DNA from: Pseudosulfitobacter pseudonitzschiae
Lineage (GTDB): Bacteria; Pseudomonadota; Alphaproteobacteria; Rhodobacterales; Rhodobacteraceae
Direction of reading: 5' to 3'
DNA: 64,000 nt
Assembly (NCBI RefSeq): GCF_900129395.1
Contig: NZ_FQVP01000003.1
Span: 1-64,000 of the forward strand
Of the stretch, positions 25,171 to 34,050 are shown in pieces. Positions within the stretch are counted from its first letter, which is position 1, and each line of letters begins with the position of its first letter. The notes beneath the pieces are model-generated. The model ran no database searches, was not told where the DNA came from, and saw nothing but the letters and a program-made list of their open reading frames with translations. The translations under genes and the position numbers were made by a program.

Positions 25171-25259
25171 ATCCTTGGTGACCCCGTGGGGTCCGTGCGC
25201 CGCTGATTAGGCGGTTTGGCGGGCGGGATCAAGCGAAAAGATCACGCCCGCCGAAAGCT

Positions 25260-25592
25260 TTATGTATCGTCGTCATCCGAAGCGACATCGGCGATTTCGT
25301 CCAGCGGAACGGTATCGTCATCGTCGTCATCTTCGAGCAGATCATCGTCCAGATCGACATCAACATCTGTGTCGTCATCGTCCAGTACGACATCATCATC
25401 GTCGACGTCCGCTGCTTTTGCCTTGGCCGTTACCGCGTCTTCCGCGTCGGCGGCGATCATGCGGGATTTGCTGGCGTCCAGCTCGACCACTTCACCCGTG
25501 TAGGGGCTGACGATCGGATTTTTGTTCAGGTCGTAAAACCGCTTGCCGGTGGTCGGGCAAAGGCGTTTCGTACCCCATTCTTCCTTGGGCAT
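25260..25592 (-). CDS. TIGR02300 family protein with acidic tail
   Basis: Alphaproteobacterial protein of unknown function, 110 aa. The N-terminus (MPKEEWGTKRLCPTTGKRFY, then DLNKNPIVSPYTG) is the conserved TIGR02300 signature. The C-terminal half is almost entirely Asp with Val/Leu, a long acidic low-complexity tail. The start at 25592 is chosen at the conserved MPKEEWGTKR. It is the first core gene after the tRNA. Confidence 0.9.
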   Translation of the reverse strand: MPKEEWGTKRLCPTTGKRFYDLNKNPIVSPYTGEVVELDASKSRMIAADAEDAVTAKAKAADVDDDDVVLDDDDTDVDVDLDDDLLEDDDDDDTVPLDEIADVASDDDDT

Positions 25593-25699
25593 GATGTCCC
25601 CTTTGAAATATCTGTTGCGTCTAGGCGATTCAGGGCAAGTGCCATATGGTGTGCCCGGAGTCAAAGCCTTCGTGATAAGTGGGTAAAGGAGCAGATAGG

Positions 25700-26392
25700 A
25701 TGGCCATGCATCTGTTGCAAGAAGGACCGCCCGTCGAGGTGGTTCTGCGCCGGTCTGCGCGCGCGCGGCGGATCTCGCTGCGGGTGTCGGCGCTGGACGG
25801 GCGGGTGACGCTGACCCTGCCCAAGGGTGTGGCCGAACGCGAGGCGATGGCCTTTGCGCGGTCCAAGGAAGACTGGATACGCGGCCACCTGCAAGCGCGG
25901 CTTGAAAACATTGATATCGTGCACGGTGTCGAAGTGCCGCTGGGCGGGAAATCGCTGTTGGTTGTGCCCGGTGCGGGGCGGCGGGTCGTTGTGGGCGAGC
26001 AAACGATTGCGGTGCCCGGTGCGCCCGAGCAGGTTGGCGCGCGGTTGCAAGCGCATCTTAGGGCGCTGGCGCGGACGCGGCTGGCGGCGGCGTCCGATCT
26101 TTATGCGGAGCGGTTGGGGCGCCCTTACCAGCGGATCAGCATCCGCGACACCCGGTCGCGGTGGGGGTCGTGTTCGACGCGCGGGACGCTGATGTATTCC
26201 TGGCGGTTGGTGCTGATGCCACAGACGGTGCTGGACTATGTCGCGGCGCACGAGGTGGCGCACCTGGAACAGATGAACCATTCGCAGGCCTTCTGGGACA
26301 CGGTGACGCGCATTCACGGCCCTTATGATATCGCACGCAACTGGTTGCGGCGGCACGGGTCTGACTATCACCGTTATCGCTTTGGCGATTGA
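25700..26392 (+). CDS. YgjP/SprT-like M48-type metallopeptidase
   Basis: Protein of 230 aa of the YgjP (DUF45) zinc-metallopeptidase group. It has RDTRSRWGSCS, the zinc motif HEVAH (VAAHEVAHLEQMNHS), and a further conserved FW (QAFWDTV). There is no signal peptide. Function is unknown in most bacteria. Met at 25700 follows an AGGAGC site; the open frame starts 7 codons earlier. Confidence 0.9.
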   Translation: MAMHLLQEGPPVEVVLRRSARARRISLRVSALDGRVTLTLPKGVAEREAMAFARSKEDWIRGHLQARLENIDIVHGVEVPLGGKSLLVVPGAGRRVVVGEQTIAVPGAPEQVGARLQAHLRALARTRLAAASDLYAERLGRPYQRISIRDTRSRWGSCSTRGTLMYSWRLVLMPQTVLDYVAAHEVAHLEQMNHSQAFWDTVTRIHGPYDIARNWLRRHGSDYHRYRFGD

Positions 26393-26422
26393 CCGTTGCT
26401 GCATTTGTGATCACAAGGCGGC

Positions 26423-27073
26423 ATGACCACACCCGCACGCGCCACTGAAATCACCCCCGCCGCCCATGACAGGGTGTATCGTCAGCTGCGTACGCGCATC
26501 ATGCACGGTGATATTGCCCCCGGGCAGGCCCTGACCCTGCGGGGCGTGGCGAAGGATTACGAGGTCAGCATGACCCCCGTGCGCGAGGCTGTGCGGCGTC
26601 TGGTGGCCGAAGGGGCGCTGACCATGTCGTCCTCGGGGCGTATGGGCACGCCCGAGCTGTCAGCCGAGCGGATCGAGGAACTGGCCGCCTTGCGGGCGCT
26701 GATTGAGGTGGAGCTGGCCAGCCGCGCCTTGCCGCGTGCGCATATGGCGCTGATCGAGCGGTTGCAGACCATCAACGGTGCCGTGTCCGAGGCCGTGGCC
26801 CATCGTGATGCGGTCAGCTACATCCGGACCAACCTGGAGTTTCACCGCACGCTGTATTTGCGCGCACAAGCCCCTGCCATGCTGGCCATGGCCGAAACGG
26901 TGTGGTTGCAGATGGGGCCGACGATGCGGGCGCTGTACGGGCGGTTGCGGCGGACCGAGCCGCCACATTACCATAAGCTGATTATCGCGGCCTTGCGGGC
27001 AGGGGACGAGCCGGGCTTGCGGCTGGCCGTGCGCACGGACGTGACCCAAGGCCTGCGGATGCTGGCGCGCTGA
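26423..27073 (+). CDS. GntR-family regulator (FCD domain)
   Basis: Regulator of 216 aa. The N-terminal GntR winged HTH (VYRQLRTRIMHGDIAPGQAL, then VSMTPVREAVRRL) is followed by an all-helical FCD ligand-binding domain (LRALIEVELASRAL, then NLEFHRTLYLRA). Length is normal. The ligand and target genes are not evident from the neighbours. Confidence 0.92.
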   Translation: MTTPARATEITPAAHDRVYRQLRTRIMHGDIAPGQALTLRGVAKDYEVSMTPVREAVRRLVAEGALTMSSSGRMGTPELSAERIEELAALRALIEVELASRALPRAHMALIERLQTINGAVSEAVAHRDAVSYIRTNLEFHRTLYLRAQAPAMLAMAETVWLQMGPTMRALYGRLRRTEPPHYHKLIIAALRAGDEPGLRLAVRTDVTQGLRMLAR

Positions 27074-27106
27074 ACAGGCCGACACGCGGCTGTCGAGGCT
27101 GGCGGC

Positions 27107-28069
27107 TTATGCAGCCAGCCCCTTGTTGCCCAGGTCCAGGAACTTGCGGCGGCGGTCCTGGATCAGCGCCTTGGCGTCCATGCCCTTGAGGTCTTTCAGC
27201 ATCTCGGCGATCGCTTTGCCGACTGCATCAATCGCATCCTGTGCATGACGGTGTGCGCCGCCCATCGGCTCGGGGATGATCTGGTCGATCACGCCCAGTT
27301 GCTTGAGATCCTGCGCCGTCAGGCGCAAAGCCTCGGCCGCTTCGCGCATTTTCTCGGCGTCTTTCCACAGGATCGACGCGCAGCCTTCGGGGCTGATCAC
27401 CGAATAGACCGCATGTTCCAGCATCGCGACGCGGTTGGCGGTGGCAAAGGCCACGGCCCCGCCCGATCCGCCCTCGCCGATCACCACGGAGACCACCGGC
27501 GTGCCGATCTGCAAGGATTTCTCGGTCGCGCGGGCAATCGCTTCGGACTGGCCGCGTTCTTCGGCGCCTTTGCCGGGATAGGCGCCGGGGGTGTCCACCA
27601 GCGTGACCACCGGCAGGCCAAACCGGCCTGCAAGGTCCATCAGGCGGATCGCCTTGCGATAGCCTTCGGGGCGGGCCATGCCGAAATTGCGTTCGATGCG
27701 GGATTTGGTGTCGTTGCCCTTCTCATGGCCGATCACCATCACCGGCGTGTCGTTGAACCGGGCAAGCCCACCCATCACGGCGTGATCGTCGGCAAAGTTC
27801 CGGTCGCCCGCCAGCGGCGTGTAATCGGTGAACAGGCGTTTCACATAATCGATGCAATGGGGCCGTTCGGGATGCCGCGCCACAAGGCATTTGCGCCAGG
27901 GTGTCAGCGAACTGTACAGGTCCTGCATCATCGCCTTGCCCTTGGCGTCCAGCGCGGCAGCCTCGGCGCTGGTGTCCGTTTCGGGATTGTTGCGGGCCAT
28001 GGCGCGCAATTCTTCGGCTTTGCCTTCGATTTCGGCCAGTGGCTTCTCGAAATCCATATATTGAGTCAT
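27107..28069 (-). CDS. accA: Acetyl-CoA carboxylase carboxyltransferase subunit alpha
   Basis: Alpha subunit of the carboxyltransferase that makes malonyl-CoA for fatty acid synthesis, 320 aa. Signature stretches include [54 protein letters not shown] and [17 protein letters not shown]. The start at 28069 ([11 protein letters not shown]) is family-like; the longer upstream frame overlaps the lysE-type gene and is rejected. Confidence 0.97.
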   Translation of the reverse strand: MTQYMDFEKPLAEIEGKAEELRAMARNNPETDTSAEAAALDAKGKAMMQDLYSSLTPWRKCLVARHPERPHCIDYVKRLFTDYTPLAGDRNFADDHAVMGGLARFNDTPVMVIGHEKGNDTKSRIERNFGMARPEGYRKAIRLMDLAGRFGLPVVTLVDTPGAYPGKGAEERGQSEAIARATEKSLQIGTPVVSVVIGEGGSGGAVAFATANRVAMLEHAVYSVISPEGCASILWKDAEKMREAAEALRLTAQDLKQLGVIDQIIPEPMGGAHRHAQDAIDAVGKAIAEMLKDLKGMDAKALIQDRRRKFLDLGNKGLAA

Positions 28070-28128
28070 CTGCTCGCTCCGCTTCGGCTTTGTCCGATAT
28101 ATGGCGGGGGCGGGCGGCGAATGCAATC

Positions 28129-28722
28129 TTAGGGAAACAGGACCGGGTAAAGCGATGCGATCAGCAGGGCGGCCATGGTCCAGTTGAACGCCCTCAGCCG
28201 GGCCGGGTTGGTCAGGACGCGCGCCATCTGTTGGCCCATGACCGTCCACAGGCTGACCGAGGGCAGGTTGACCGCGCCAAAGACCACCGCCACCAGCGCG
28301 ATGGCCGCGAATGTGGTGTCCGGCGTATAGGCGGATATGGCCGTCAGGGCCATCGCCCATGCCTTTGGATTGACCCATTGGAAAGCCGCGGCCTGCAGGA
28401 AGGTCATCGGCGTGCCCACAGCCTCGCCACGCTTGATCGGTGCAGCATTGGCAATTTTCCATGCCAGATAGCCAAGATAGAGGATCGAGGCGACCTTGAG
28501 CACCGTGTAGCTGACAGGGTAGGCGTCAAACACCTGCGCCAGTCCCATGCCCACGACGACCACCATCAGGACAAAGCCCAGCCCAACCCCCAGCATGTGC
28601 GGCACCGTGCGCACAAAGCCAAAGTTTGCGCCCGAAGCCATCAGCATCAGGTTGTTCGGCCCTGGCGTGATCGAACTGACAAGGGCAAAGGCCGCAAGGG
28701 CAAGAAGGATATCAAGTGTCAT
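28129..28722 (-). CDS. LysE-family translocator
   Basis: Inner-membrane amino acid exporter of the LysE/RhtB family, 197 aa with six hydrophobic helices. The conserved [16 protein letters not shown] lies near the N-terminus, and [13 protein letters not shown] in the middle. The start is ATG at 28722. It is divergent from an Lrp-family gene, an arrangement typical of exporter/regulator pairs. The exported amino acid is not known. Confidence 0.93.
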   Translation of the reverse strand: MTLDILLALAAFALVSSITPGPNNLMLMASGANFGFVRTVPHMLGVGLGFVLMVVVVGMGLAQVFDAYPVSYTVLKVASILYLGYLAWKIANAAPIKRGEAVGTPMTFLQAAAFQWVNPKAWAMALTAISAYTPDTTFAAIALVAVVFGAVNLPSVSLWTVMGQQMARVLTNPARLRAFNWTMAALLIASLYPVLFP

Positions 28723-28794
28723 GCGCAATGAATGACGTTGAATTGGCGGTTTGAAATTGCAAACTTGGTGCTGGACCAAGGAGTTTTGCAATAT

Positions 28795-29247
28795 ATGGCG
28801 AAGCTGGATCAAATAAACGAACGAATATTGCAAGAGCTGGGGCGCGATGGCCGCATCAGCAATCTTGAACTGGCCGACCGCGTGGGACTGTCCCCTTCGG
28901 CCTGTCTGCGCCGGGTGCAGGAAATGGAGCGGACCGGGCTGATCAAAGGGTATCGCGCTGTGCTGGACCGCGCAGCGCTGGGTGCCGGTTTCGTGGCTTA
29001 TGTCGGTGTCGGGCTGCGCGATCACACCAAAGCCGCGCAAGAGGCGTTCGAGCGTGCCATCGCCCGCGCGCCCGAGGTGCGCGAGTGTCACAACACAACC
29101 GGCACCATCGAATACATACTGCGTGTCGAATGCGCTGATTTGCAAAGCTACAAGGCGTTTCACACCGACATGCTGGGGGCCTTGCCGCAGGTCAACGCGA
29201 TCACGTCTTACGTCGTGATGGGATCGCCCAAGGACGAGCGGGCGTAA
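28795..29247 (+). CDS. Lrp/AsnC-family regulator
   Basis: Regulator of 150 aa. The N-terminal HTH (LDQINERILQELGRDGRISN, then VGLSPSACLRRVQEME) is followed by the RAM ligand-binding domain (VRECHNTTGTIEYILRVE). Met at 28795 is the family start. It probably controls the divergent LysE-type exporter in response to an amino acid. Confidence 0.93.
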   Translation: MAKLDQINERILQELGRDGRISNLELADRVGLSPSACLRRVQEMERTGLIKGYRAVLDRAALGAGFVAYVGVGLRDHTKAAQEAFERAIARAPEVRECHNTTGTIEYILRVECADLQSYKAFHTDMLGALPQVNAITSYVVMGSPKDERA

Positions 29248-29253
29248 CGGCGT

Positions 29254-29709
29254 TCAGTTGGCGGCTTGCGCCGCAATGTCGGCAAAGGTCGCGTCCAGTT
29301 CTGTCGCAACAGGGGTCAGGGCGTTGCTGTAGGGCGCATAGATCGCTGAGGGCAGTTTGTAGCTGAGCGTGGCCGTGCCGTCGGTGTTCTCGGTGACATA
29401 GACACGAATCGGCGCTTCGATCATCGCGTGGGTGTCGATGTTCAGGATCTGCACCGCCAGCGCATTGTTGAACAGGCCGATCACACGGTTGCCGGGAATG
29501 GTGATGCCGCGTGTGGCGGCGGCGTCTGTGGGGCCGGCTTCGGTGACGATGCCCATCTGGTGCGCTTTGGCTGCGGTTTTCACATCCGCAACCAGTTGGT
29601 CATAGGGTTTGGACGTGCGGATCACTGCCCAGCCGTCACGTGGGGTAATGTCCGCGACCTCGGCAAAGGCGGGCAGGGACAGCATCAGCAGGGCAATCAG
29701 AAAACGCAT
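29254..29709 (-). CDS. DUF302 domain-containing secreted protein
   Basis: Protein of 151 aa with a signal peptide (MRFLIALLMLSLPAFA) followed by a DUF302 domain (TSKPYDQLVADVKTAAKAHQ, later GNRVIGLFNNALAVQIL). Function of the domain is unknown. It is periplasmic by prediction. The start at 29709 gives a clean signal peptide. Confidence 0.88.
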   Translation of the reverse strand: MRFLIALLMLSLPAFAEVADITPRDGWAVIRTSKPYDQLVADVKTAAKAHQMGIVTEAGPTDAAATRGITIPGNRVIGLFNNALAVQILNIDTHAMIEAPIRVYVTENTDGTATLSYKLPSAIYAPYSNALTPVATELDATFADIAAQAAN

Positions 29710-29779
29710 GGGGCCTCTCATGGTATGTGGAGGCCCCATTGAGGCACGAACGCGCCCCATAAATCCAGTCACGAGCGTG

Positions 29780-30736
29780 TCAGCCAGTGATCATCTCGTA
29801 TTGTTTGACCACGACTTCGGCCTGTTTGATCGACGCGATGTCAACCAGACGCCCCTTGTAGACGGTGGCACCCTCGCCGTTGGCCTTGGCCTGTTCCATC
29901 GCGGCCAGAATTTCGCGGGCTTCGGCAACGGCCTCTTCCGAGGGGGTGAACACTTCGTTGGCCAGTGCAATCTGTTTGGGGTGGATGGCCCATTTCCCGA
30001 CCATGCCCAGCGTGGCCGACCGCAGCGCCTGCGCGCGGAAACCGTCATCGTCGGAAAAGTCGCCAAAGGGGCCATCGACCGGCAGCACGCCATGGGTGCG
30101 GCATGCGGCAACGATGGCAGCTTGCGCCCAGTGCCACGGATCGGACCAATGTTTCGCCCCGTCGCGCAGCATGTAATAGTTTTCCTGTGTGCCGCCGATG
30201 CCTGTGGTCTGCATCCCCATCGACGCGGCAAAGTCGGCGGCGCCCAGGCTCATCGCGACCAAACGCGGCGAAGATGCCGCGATTTCTTCCACGTGGGCGA
30301 TGCCGGCGGCAGATTCGATGATGACCTCGAAATTGATTTTCTTCGTGCGCCCCTTGGCGGTTTCAATCGCGGTGACCAGCGCATCGACCGCATAGATGTC
30401 GGCGGCGCAGCCCACTTTGGGGATCATGATCTGGTCCAGACGCTCGCCTGCCTGCTCCAGCAGGTCGACCACGTCGCGATACCAATAGGGCGTGTCCAGG
30501 CCATTGATGCGCACCGACAGGGTCTTGTTGCCCCAGTCATGCTCCGAAATCGCCTGAATGATATTGGCGCGCGCGGTGTCCTTGTCCGACGGGGCGACGC
30601 TGTCTTCGAGATCCATGTTGATCACGTCGGCATCCGATGAGGCCATCTTGGCGAACAGTTTGGTGTTCGAGCCGGGGCCAAAGAGCTGGCAGCGGTTGGG
30701 GCGTGCAGGAGGCGTGGGCTGAAGGCGGAAGCTCAT
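29780..30736 (-). CDS. mcl1: L-malyl-CoA/beta-methylmalyl-CoA lyase
   Basis: Lyase of 318 aa in the CitE/HpcH family that cleaves beta-methylmalyl-CoA to glyoxylate and propionyl-CoA, and malyl-CoA to glyoxylate and acetyl-CoA, in the ethylmalonyl-CoA pathway. Key stretches are RCQLFGPGSNTKLFAKMASS, VINMDLEDSVAPSDK (Glu and Asp for Mg2+), NFEVIIESAAGIAHVEEIA, and GKWAIHPKQIALANEVF. Length and sequence agree with Rhodobacterales Mcl1. Confidence 0.93.
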   Translation of the reverse strand: MSFRLQPTPPARPNRCQLFGPGSNTKLFAKMASSDADVINMDLEDSVAPSDKDTARANIIQAISEHDWGNKTLSVRINGLDTPYWYRDVVDLLEQAGERLDQIMIPKVGCAADIYAVDALVTAIETAKGRTKKINFEVIIESAAGIAHVEEIAASSPRLVAMSLGAADFAASMGMQTTGIGGTQENYYMLRDGAKHWSDPWHWAQAAIVAACRTHGVLPVDGPFGDFSDDDGFRAQALRSATLGMVGKWAIHPKQIALANEVFTPSEEAVAEAREILAAMEQAKANGEGATVYKGRLVDIASIKQAEVVVKQYEMITG

Positions 30737-30865
30737 CTGGGAACCTTTCGAAGTAATATTATTGCGTCACTGTTGCTCTTGCAGGTATTAAATTACGCCG
30801 CCTTTCGCAAGGTTCATTTTGCAAGCGCAGCATTTCCCTGTGGCGTCATGCACTGCGCGGACGGG

Positions 30866-30903
30866 TATTTCTTCGAAAATATCGGCCATCTTTCGAAGAA
30901 ATA
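30866..30903. promoter_or_regulatory. Perfect 13-bp inverted repeat between mcl1 and dgcN
   Basis: TATTTCTTCGAAA (30866-30878) and TTTCGAAGAAATA (30891-30903) are exact complements with a 12-bp spacer. A third copy of the arm, TTTCGAAGTAATA, lies at 30746-30758 beside the mcl1 start. It is a strong candidate operator in the 282-bp divergent region. Confidence 0.65.
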
Positions 30904-31018
30904 TGCTGAATCACCATGCCGTGCGCCGAGTTTCGAACCAACTTGTGTTGGATTTCGCTCAACATCGGCTCAAAGCGGCTTGAGCCGACGACACGCATGA
31001 CCAAAAAGGACTGCCATC

Positions 31019-32020
31019 ATGATCAAGACACCCTATCTGCTTTTCCTAGGCGACGCGCCTGACCAACTGGCCGCAAAAGTGGCGCAGGGCATCAAGGACT
31101 GGCGCCCGGACAACGCTGTTGGCCAATTCCGGATGGAGGGTTGCGGCGCGGATGTGAAGCTGCCCGATATGACGCTTGAAGAAGGTCTGGAAGCGGGCGC
31201 CAAGACGCTGGTCATTGGTGTGGCGAACCGCGGCGGGATCATTTCCAAGGCATGGAAAGAAGTCCTGCTGGCCGCGCTTGAGGCTGGCTATGATCTGGCC
31301 AGCGGTCTGCACAACCTGTTGGAAGACGAACCCGAACTGGTTGCCGCTGCCGCAAAATTCGGGCGCGAAATGCACGACGTGCGCGTCGCATCCGTGGATT
31401 ATCCCATTGCCAACGGTGAAAAGCGCACCGGCAAGCGGGTGCTGGCCGTGGGGACCGATTGTTCCGTGGGCAAGATGTACACAGCACTGGCGCTGGACGA
31501 GGCATTGCGCGCCAAGGGTGTGAAAAGCACGTTCCGCGCCACCGGCCAGACCGGCATTTTGATCACCGGCGAAGGTGTGCCGCTGGACGCGGTCGTTGCC
31601 GACTTTATGGCCGGGTCGATCGAATACCTGACGCCCGACAACGATGCCGACCATTGGGATATCATCGAGGGCCAGGGCAGCCTGTTCCACGTCAGCTATT
31701 CCGGCGTGACGCTGGCGCTGATCCACGGCGGCCAGCCCGACGCGCTGATCATCTGCCACGAGCCGACCCGCAAGCACATGCGCGGCCTGCCCAGCTATAC
31801 GCCGCCCAGCATCGGTCAGGTCAGCGAACTGGCACTGGCGCTGGCCAAGGTTGCGAACGCGGACTGCAAGGTCGTGGGCATTTCGGTGAACACACAGCAC
31901 ATGGGCGACGCAGAGGCGCGCGCCTATCTGGCCGAGCTTGAGGCTGAATACGGCATGCCTGCGGTTGACCCGTTCCGCCACGGGGCCGAGCGGCTGGCGG
32001 ATGCGATTGCAGCTTTGTAA
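31019..32020 (+). CDS. dgcN: N-acetyl-D-glutamate synthase DgcN (DUF1611)
   Basis: DUF1611-family protein of 333 aa, assigned as DgcN, which acetylates D-glutamate in the first step of D-glutamate catabolism. It has a P-loop-like segment GTDCSVGKMYTALAL and conserved stretches IIEGQGSLFHVSYSGVTLAL and ICHEPTRKHMRGLPSY. It lies directly before dgcA and a D-amino-acid transaminase gene, the combination described for D-Glu use in marine bacteria. The enzymatic call comes mainly from family and neighbours. Confidence 0.85.
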   Translation: MIKTPYLLFLGDAPDQLAAKVAQGIKDWRPDNAVGQFRMEGCGADVKLPDMTLEEGLEAGAKTLVIGVANRGGIISKAWKEVLLAALEAGYDLASGLHNLLEDEPELVAAAAKFGREMHDVRVASVDYPIANGEKRTGKRVLAVGTDCSVGKMYTALALDEALRAKGVKSTFRATGQTGILITGEGVPLDAVVADFMAGSIEYLTPDNDADHWDIIEGQGSLFHVSYSGVTLALIHGGQPDALIICHEPTRKHMRGLPSYTPPSIGQVSELALALAKVANADCKVVGISVNTQHMGDAEARAYLAELEAEYGMPAVDPFRHGAERLADAIAAL

Positions 32021-32045
32021 GCTGCGCCTGTTGCCGGGGGCGGAT

Positions 32046-32078
32046 GCCTCCGGCGGAAGTTTTTCTGGCAAGATGAAG
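32046..32078 (+). repeat. Dispersed Rhodobacterales intergenic repeat, copy 1
   Basis: A small CCTCCGGCGG hairpin is followed by AGTTTTTCTGGCAAGATGAAG, just after dgcN and before dgcA. The same core recurs at 33943, 46021 (reverse) and 56418. The hairpin plus T run could terminate transcription. Confidence 0.6.
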
Positions 32079-32085
32079 GTGACGT

Positions 32086-33051
32086 ATGCGCATTGATGTG
32101 ACGCGGGATGTGTTCCAGTTGGCACAAGTCTTTACCATTGCGCGCGGGTCGCGGACCGAGGCGCAGGTGCTGACGGTTCGGGTGACCGACGGAGACGTGA
32201 CGGGCGTGGGCGAATGCGTGCCCTATGCCCGCTATGATGAAACGCTGGACAGCGTAACAGAGCAGATCAACGGGTTGCCTGCGGATATTTCGCGGATGGG
32301 TCTGTATGATCTGCTGCCGGCCGGTGCGGCGCGCAACGCCGTTGACTGTGCGTTGTGGGATCTGGAAGCGAAACGCGCAGGCAAGCGGGTGTGGGAGCTG
32401 GCCGGGCTGGTCCGGCCCGGCCCCGAGATCACCGCCTATACCCTGTCGCTGGACAGCCCCGAAGCAATGCAGGCGCAGGCGGCGAAGAACGCCTTTCGTC
32501 CGCTGTTGAAGATCAAACTGGGCACGCCAGACGACATGCCCCGGCTTGAGGCCGTGCGCGCGGGTGCGCCCGACGCGCGGATCATCGTGGACGCCAACGA
32601 AGGCTGGTCCGCTGATGTTTATGCCGATCTGGCCCCGCACCTGGTGCGTCTGGGCGTGCAGTTGGTCGAACAACCGTTGCCCGCTGGCGAGGATGATGCG
32701 CTGATCGGCATGGACCGTCCCGTGCCCGTGTGCGCGGATGAGAGCTGTCATGACCGCGCATCGTTGCCGCATCTGAAAGGCAAATACGACGTTGTCAACA
32801 TCAAGCTGGACAAGACCGGCGGGCTGACCGAAGCCCTTGCGTTGCGTGACGCGGCGCTGGCGCAAGGTTACCGCGTGATGGTTGGCTGTATGGTCGGATC
32901 GTCGCTGGCGATGGCCCCTGCGACGCTGGTGGCGCAAGGGGCCGAGGTTGTAGACCTTGACGGGCCGCTTCTGTTGGCCGAAGACCGCGACGAACCTTTG
33001 ATCTTTGACGCCGCTGGGGTGCATCCCCCCAGTGCGAAACTATGGGGATGA
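32086..33051 (+). CDS. dgcA: N-acetyl-D-glutamate racemase DgcA (enolase superfamily)
   Basis: Enolase-superfamily racemase/epimerase of 321 aa, related to dipeptide epimerases and assigned as DgcA, which turns N-acetyl-D-glutamate into the L form. It has the catalytic Lys pair (LLKIKLG) and the metal ligands: Asp in IIVDANEGW, Glu in VEQPL, Asp in VCADESCHD. The second catalytic Lys is in NIKLDKTGGLTEAL. The downstream aminotransferase start overlaps or abuts its stop. Confidence 0.88.
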   Translation: MRIDVTRDVFQLAQVFTIARGSRTEAQVLTVRVTDGDVTGVGECVPYARYDETLDSVTEQINGLPADISRMGLYDLLPAGAARNAVDCALWDLEAKRAGKRVWELAGLVRPGPEITAYTLSLDSPEAMQAQAAKNAFRPLLKIKLGTPDDMPRLEAVRAGAPDARIIVDANEGWSADVYADLAPHLVRLGVQLVEQPLPAGEDDALIGMDRPVPVCADESCHDRASLPHLKGKYDVVNIKLDKTGGLTEALALRDAALAQGYRVMVGCMVGSSLAMAPATLVAQGAEVVDLDGPLLLAEDRDEPLIFDAAGVHPPSAKLWG

Positions 33052-33056
33052 TGCAC

Positions 33057-33917
33057 ATGCGTACTGTTTATGTGAACGGCGACTACCTGCCCGAGACCGA
33101 AGCGAAAGTGTCGATTTTTGATCGCGGCTTTCTGATGGCCGACGGCGTCTACGAAGTGACCAGCGTGCTGGACGGCAAGCTGATCGACTTTGACGGCCAC
33201 GCGGTACGCCTGCAACGCTCGCTGGACGAGCTGGACATGAAGAACCCGATCACCAAGGACGACCTGCTGGAAGTGCACCGCGAATTGGTGCGTCTGAACG
33301 GGATCGAAGAGGGCATGATCTATCTGCAAATCACCCGTGGCGCGCCCGATGACCGTGATTTTGCCTTCCCCGACCCTGAAACCGTGCCGTGCACCGTGGT
33401 TCTGTTCACCCAGAACAAGCCGGGCCTTGCCGCCAATCCGGTGGCGCAAAAGGGCATCAAGGTGATCAGCATCGAAGACATCCGCTGGGGCCGCCGCGAC
33501 ATCAAGACGGTGCAGTTGCTGTACCCTTCGATGGGCAAGATGATGGCCAAGGCGGCAGGCGTCGATGACGCATGGATGGTGCAGGACGGTTTCGTGACCG
33601 AAGGCACCAGCAACAACGCCTATATCGTCAAAGGTGGCAAGATTATCACCCGACCCAAGACCAACGATATCCTGCACGGCATTACCCGCGCCGCCGTTTT
33701 GCGCTTTGCCGAAGAGGCGCAGATGACCGTGGAAGAGCGCAACTTTACCATCGAAGAAGCGCAGAACGCCGACGAGGCGTTCATCACCTCGGCCAGCACC
33801 TTTGTCATGCCCGTGGTCGAAATCGACGGCGCGCAGATTGGTGACGGCAAACCGGGTTCGGTGGCACCCCGCCTGCGCGAAATCTATCTGGAAGAAAGCC
33901 GCAAGGTCGCGATTTAA
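33057..33917 (+). CDS. dat: D-amino-acid transaminase
   Basis: PLP enzyme of fold type IV, 286 aa, which interconverts D-amino acids and 2-oxo acids. Features are RTVYVNGDYLPE, FDRGFLMADGVYEV, the Lys region DIKTVQLLYPSMGKMMAKA, and VTEGTSNNAYIVKGGKIITR (phosphate binding). Start 33057 has GGGGA 8 bases upstream; 33042 is an alternative that overlaps dgcA. With dgcN and dgcA it forms a D-glutamate/D-amino-acid module. Confidence 0.92.
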   Translation: MRTVYVNGDYLPETEAKVSIFDRGFLMADGVYEVTSVLDGKLIDFDGHAVRLQRSLDELDMKNPITKDDLLEVHRELVRLNGIEEGMIYLQITRGAPDDRDFAFPDPETVPCTVVLFTQNKPGLAANPVAQKGIKVISIEDIRWGRRDIKTVQLLYPSMGKMMAKAAGVDDAWMVQDGFVTEGTSNNAYIVKGGKIITRPKTNDILHGITRAAVLRFAEEAQMTVEERNFTIEEAQNADEAFITSASTFVMPVVEIDGAQIGDGKPGSVAPRLREIYLEESRKVAI

Positions 33918-33942
33918 ATCGCGGCTTTGGCGCGTGCCGCCA

Positions 33943-33980
33943 TCCGACCCTTCGGGGAGAGTTTTTCTGGCAAGATGAAG
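33943..33980 (+). repeat. Dispersed Rhodobacterales intergenic repeat, copy 2
   Basis: A GACCCTTCGGGG-type hairpin followed by AGTTTTTCTGGCAAGATGAAG, the same core as at 32057. It lies 26 bp after the transaminase stop. Confidence 0.6.
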
Positions 33981-34050
33981 GCAGGTTCCTGCGTCTATCT
34001 CGTTTGATTAATCCTTCCTGAAGGGCCGAACGGCAAACGGCGCATGTGTA

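Noticed and set aside
25260-25480. Simple-sequence repeat (GAC/GTC-rich)
   Set aside because: It encodes the acidic tail of the TIGR02300 protein, a known family property.
30803-30825. PccR/ScfR-type TTTGCAAA paired site near mcl1
   Set aside because: Half-sites TTCGCAAG and TTTGCAAG are imperfect and spaced 14 rather than 12 bp apart.
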